From: Brumimicrobium oceani
Lineage (GTDB): Bacteria > Bacteroidota > Bacteroidia > Flavobacteriales_D > Crocinitomicaceae
Length of the DNA: 64,000 bases
NCBI RefSeq assembly: GCF_003143775.1
Contig: NZ_QFRJ01000014.1
Span: 1 to 64,000 of the forward strand
Direction: 5' to 3'
A model generated the notes under the pieces. It was not told the DNA's origin. It saw only the letters and a program-made list of their open reading frames with translations, and did no database searches. How positions within the stretch are numbered: the first letter of the stretch is position 1; each line of letters opens with the position of its first letter. The translations under genes were made by a program, and so were the position numbers. Shown here piece by piece: positions 62,501 through 64,000 of the stretch.

Positions 62501-63220
62501 TGATTCAAAATCTTTGATGTTGTAATATTCTGGAATATCGGCACGTAAAGGTGCGAATTGCTCCACTTTTGGTCCTTTTACGAACGCCACGTTGTCCTTG
62601 TATGCCGAAACGATTCCATTTGGATTTTCATTTGACGTATCTCTAATCATTCTGAATAAAGATTTGTCTTTTTCTTCTCCGTCAATCACAAAGGTTCCAT
62701 TGAAAATCTTGTGGCGACAGTGTTCTGAATTCACTTGCGAAAATCCGAAAACCTCAGAATCCGTTAAAGGACGACCGATTTTCTTGGACATGTTTTCCAA
62801 ATATTCAATTTCTTCGTCGTTCAATGCCAAACCTTCTTTTTCGTTGTAAGCAGCAATGTCTTCGATGTCCAAAATGGCTTCCGGTTGAATTTCCACGTTA
62901 AATGAATCTTGTTGAAGTCCATCGTACTTTTCAGAAATCATTGGATCGAAATCTTTAGCATCTTTATCCACTGCTTGAAATTCTTCAATTCGAATAATGT
63001 CAGAAATGCCCATGTTCTGAGTGATTTCAACTGCATTTGTACTCCATGGAGTAATCATCGCTGCACGAGGTCCAACAAAAAAAGCATCCAAAGATGCTTG
63101 TTCTATTTTTGACTGGTCGCCAAATAACCACTCTAATTTAGAGATAGTTTCAGTTGATAATTCTTTTGTTGTTTGAACAGCAAATACTTTACCGTTTATG
63201 TTTCCAAAGAAATGAATCAT
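59534..63220 (-). CDS. purL: Phosphoribosylformylglycinamidine synthase (FGAM synthase)
   Basis: A 1228-residue single-chain enzyme of purine synthesis that makes FGAM from FGAR, ATP and glutamine. N-terminal PurS-like domain, then the linker LGLP-type region, two ATP-grasp-like AIRS domains (SVLKAETHNFPTTVEPFNGA, AGGIGYGKVDQAL, GGLITTLLEMCFAD) and a C-terminal glutamine amidotransferase with the nucleophile in SVGICNGCQLWMELD and HGEGKF plus MPHIERSTFQWNW. The usual PHPER motif reads PHIER here. Length matches the large form. Minus-strand TAATTTTG at 63252-63259 is the likely -7. Confidence 0.97.
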   Translation of the reverse strand: MIHFFGNINGKVFAVQTTKELSTETISKLEWLFGDQSKIEQASLDAFFVGPRAAMITPWSTNAVEITQNMGISDIIRIEEFQAVDKDAKDFDPMISEKYDGLQQDSFNVEIQPEAILDIEDIAAYNEKEGLALNDEEIEYLENMSKKIGRPLTDSEVFGFSQVNSEHCRHKIFNGTFVIDGEEKDKSLFRMIRDTSNENPNGIVSAYKDNVAFVKGPKVEQFAPLRADIPEYYNIKDFESVISLKAETHNFPTTVEPFNGAATGAGGEIRDRLAGGKGSLPLAGTAVYMTSYSRLEEERPWEKSFEERKWLYQTPMDILIKASNGASDFGNKFGQPLISGSVLTFEHHDKDNKHADADLRKLGFDKVIMQAGGIGYGKVDQALKDTPKDGDKIVILGGENYRIGMGGAAVSSADTGEFSSGIELNAVQRSNPEMQKRAANAVRGMVEGDENYIVSIHDHGAGGHLNCLSELVEDTGGNIDLDKLPVGDPTLSAKEIIGNESQERMGLVIAEKHIETLQKIADRERSPMYTVGDVKNNNRFTFESKTTGEKPMDLALFDMFGSSPKTIMTDSTVKRVYSDLDYKKEKFYDYLNQLLQLEAVASKDWLTNKVDRCVGGKVAKQQCAGPLQLPLNNVGVMALDYKGKEGVATSIGHAPIAGLIDSAAGSRNAITESLTNIIWAPLEEGLKSVSLSANWMWPCKNPGEDARLYKAVQAVSDFSIGLGINVPTGKDSLSMKQKYPNDEVISPGTVIISAAGHCNAISKVVEPVFKKESGPIYYINISQDDFKLGGSSFSQIMGQLGNEAPDVKDAGYVKTVFNTIQDLIQKEQIIAGHDVASGGLITTLLEMCFADNNIGAEYDLTSLKEEDSFKILFAENSGIVFQAKDASVAKELEANKIAFHEIGKVVENDFVSIINGTDAFTMTVSELRDTWFKTSYLLDQKQTANGLAKARYENYKNQALNYTFPAHFTGKLPELDTTKARPKAAIIREKGSNSEREMANAMYLAGFDVKDIHMTDLIEGRENLEDIQFIGAVGGFSNSDVLGSAKGWAGAFLHNEKAKAALENFFKREDTLSVGICNGCQLWMELDLVNPDHDKHGKMTYNDSKKHESGFTSVKIQKNNSVMLSSLEGTTLGVWISHGEGKFDLPYSEDKYNIVAKYGYEHYPANPNGSDFNTAMMCDASGRHLVTMPHIERSTFQWNWANYPDGRKDEVTPWLEAFVNAREWIEKR

Positions 63221-63251
63221 TATTTATGGTTTGAATGTTATTTTATGGCTG

Positions 63252-63259
63252 CAAAATTA
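63252..63259 (-). promoter_or_regulatory. -7 element TAATTTTG upstream of purL
   Basis: Minus-strand TAnnTTTG match 31 bases before the purL ATG at 63220. No clear -33 TTG. Confidence 0.5.
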
Positions 63260-63371
63260 AGCTTTTAAAACGAGATTGGGGTTAAAAAAGTGGAGTGAAT
63301 GTTTGTCTTAACGATGCGTTGCCTTCGACAAGCTCAGTCAACCGATTACTCTCCGGAAAATTATTTCATCT

Positions 63372-63524
63372 ATGACTATAAATTTAGATTTTGTAACTCC
63401 ATTTATTAGGAATTCGAATGAAGCAGATCTTCGAACGCTGATTTACATGTACATCGACAAGTTAGGCAGAACCACAAGCATCTTTGATAAAGGAGGTTTT
63501 CTTATTGAATTCTTTGATGCTTAG
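63372..63524 (+). CDS. Short open frame, coding status uncertain
   Basis: 50 codons from ATG 63372 (MTINLDFVTPFIRNSNEADL, RTLIYMYIDKLGRTTSIFDK, GGFLIEFFDA). Composition is protein-like but there is no recognisable family and no clear ribosome-binding site. It could be a gene fragment or a small gene; it runs opposite to purL. Confidence 0.3.
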   Translation: MTINLDFVTPFIRNSNEADLRTLIYMYIDKLGRTTSIFDKGGFLIEFFDA

Positions 63525-63610
63525 TATTTTCTTTTGAGTTAGAAATGTGGGTTTGACCTATGGTTTGGGAGAGGGAATAAAAATTAAGGATAAATCTACT
63601 CCCGAGCCAT

Positions 63611-63793
63611 TTACTTCCCCTTATTCAGTTTTCTCCAGTAAATTACATTAAAAACCATTAAAATACTACCTATGATAAGAAGAATATATGCCGCGAAGTT
63701 GTCCTCAAAAACTGGATTGCTAAAATCTAAATCTGTTATTCCGAAGGTGAGGAAAAGTGTTGCTGTGAATGATAAAGCATGTCCTTTTTTCAT
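63611..63793 (-). CDS. Small two-helix membrane protein
   Basis: A 60-residue protein: helix 1 GHALSFTATLFLTFGITDLD, a short loop (FSNPVFEDNF) and helix 2 AAYILLIIGSILMVFNVIYW, ending RKLNKGK, so the C-terminus is basic and probably cytosolic. A diverged paralogue follows immediately (63834 onward). I recognise no family. Confidence 0.7.
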   Translation of the reverse strand: MKKGHALSFTATLFLTFGITDLDFSNPVFEDNFAAYILLIIGSILMVFNVIYWRKLNKGK

Positions 63794-63833
63794 AATTGTA
63801 AATTTTTAATTTTGATGTGTTTCCGTCCAGACA

Positions 63834-64000
63834 CTAACTATCTTTCCTGCTAGCCTGACCTCTTCTGTACAATACGTAGATCATGACTAATGCGCCGAAT
63901 GTGAGTTGGATGTAGGCGTTGAGATTGTCCTGAAAACTTAAATTATCGAAATCGAGTAAAGTAATTCCTCCAGTGATTAAAAGAATAGCAATAAAGTCTA
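63834..64000 (-). CDS. Small membrane protein, partial at window edge
   Basis: The C-terminal 54 residues of a frame that runs off the window: FIAILLITGGITLLDFDNLS, FQDNLNAYIQLTFGALVMIY, VLYRRGQASRKDS. It matches the previous gene in layout (LDF-N-FxDN-AY then a second helix and basic tail), so the two are tandem paralogues. The start lies beyond position 64000. Confidence 0.7.
   Translation of the reverse strand, partial: DFIAILLITGGITLLDFDNLSFQDNLNAYIQLTFGALVMIYVLYRRGQASRKDS

Larger units (their letters stand above)
63221..63610. other. Intergenic region upstream of purL
   Basis: Contains the purL -7 element, the string CCTTCGACAAGCTCAG (63310-63325), which recurs widely in Bacteroidota genomes, and a 50-codon frame described separately. 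No terminator is evident. Confidence 0.5.

Overview
The window is AT-rich chromosomal DNA from a member of the Bacteroidota, most likely the class Flavobacteriia (a Crocinitomicaceae/Cryomorphaceae-like lineage is my guess). The signs are type IX secretion and gliding genes (PorT, PorP/SprF, a CHU_C-type C-terminal domain), a TamL lipoprotein, an elongated NusB next to DUF1573 and YajC, DUF4494, several FISUMP-domain proteins, menaquinone-type UbiE, and -7 promoter elements of the form TAnnTTTG in front of many genes. No rRNA, tRNA or CRISPR array was seen.

Layout. 0.5-3.3 kb (minus): yajC, a DUF1573 lipoprotein, nusB and a leucine/amino-acid dehydrogenase, followed by a cluster of hairpins at the window edge. 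3.4-9.1 kb (plus): an ABC exporter, uvrA and two paralogous small lipoproteins. 9.1-16.6 kb (minus): a surface and secretion block with a PorP/SprF protein, a repeat protein with a gliding-type C-terminal domain, a TlpA-like thioredoxin and three tandem FISUMP proteins. 16.9-17.8 kb: a decayed IS4-type transposase fused in frame to the tail of a second PorP gene. 18.0-19.0 kb: a TlpA-like thioredoxin and a CoA-binding protein. 19.3-26.5 kb (plus): an overlapping operon (aminotransferase, heptose kinase, TrkH, UbiE), then porT and an FAD oxidoreductase. 26.7-30.1 kb: two methyltransferases, a small secreted protein and a broken ricin-type lectin gene. 30.6-37.0 kb (plus): tamL, a 1.2 kb repeat-rich non-coding stretch with a 371-bp tandem duplication and a folded element, then DUF4494-pdxH-M16 peptidase. 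37.1-42.1 kb: three tandem paralogous soluble PAS histidine kinases.

42.0-47.3 kb (minus) is a reduced-sulfur cluster: persulfide-dioxygenase-like MBL/rhodanese protein, rhodanese lipoprotein, universal stress protein, two YeeE/YedE half transporters and an outer-membrane barrel. 47.6-50.9 kb holds a broken Bro-N gene, a TPMT-like methyltransferase and a SulP transporter. 51.1 kb is ndk, followed by short tandem repeats; 52.0-55.8 kb carries the pyruvate dehydrogenase E2 and E1-alpha genes, cytidine deaminase and a lipoprotein. 56.0-59.4 kb is an accessory patch with fragments of GNAT-like and RhuM genes, the HTH/Fic pair known as mobile mystery proteins A and B, and a HigBA-like toxin/antitoxin pair. 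purL fills 59.5-63.2 kb, and two related 60-residue membrane proteins close the window.

The most notable unexplained signal is a row of four to five phased 32-bp units (GTAAA-N10-TACAAA) directly upstream of the HTH/Fic pair, which looks like a multi-operator autoregulatory array.
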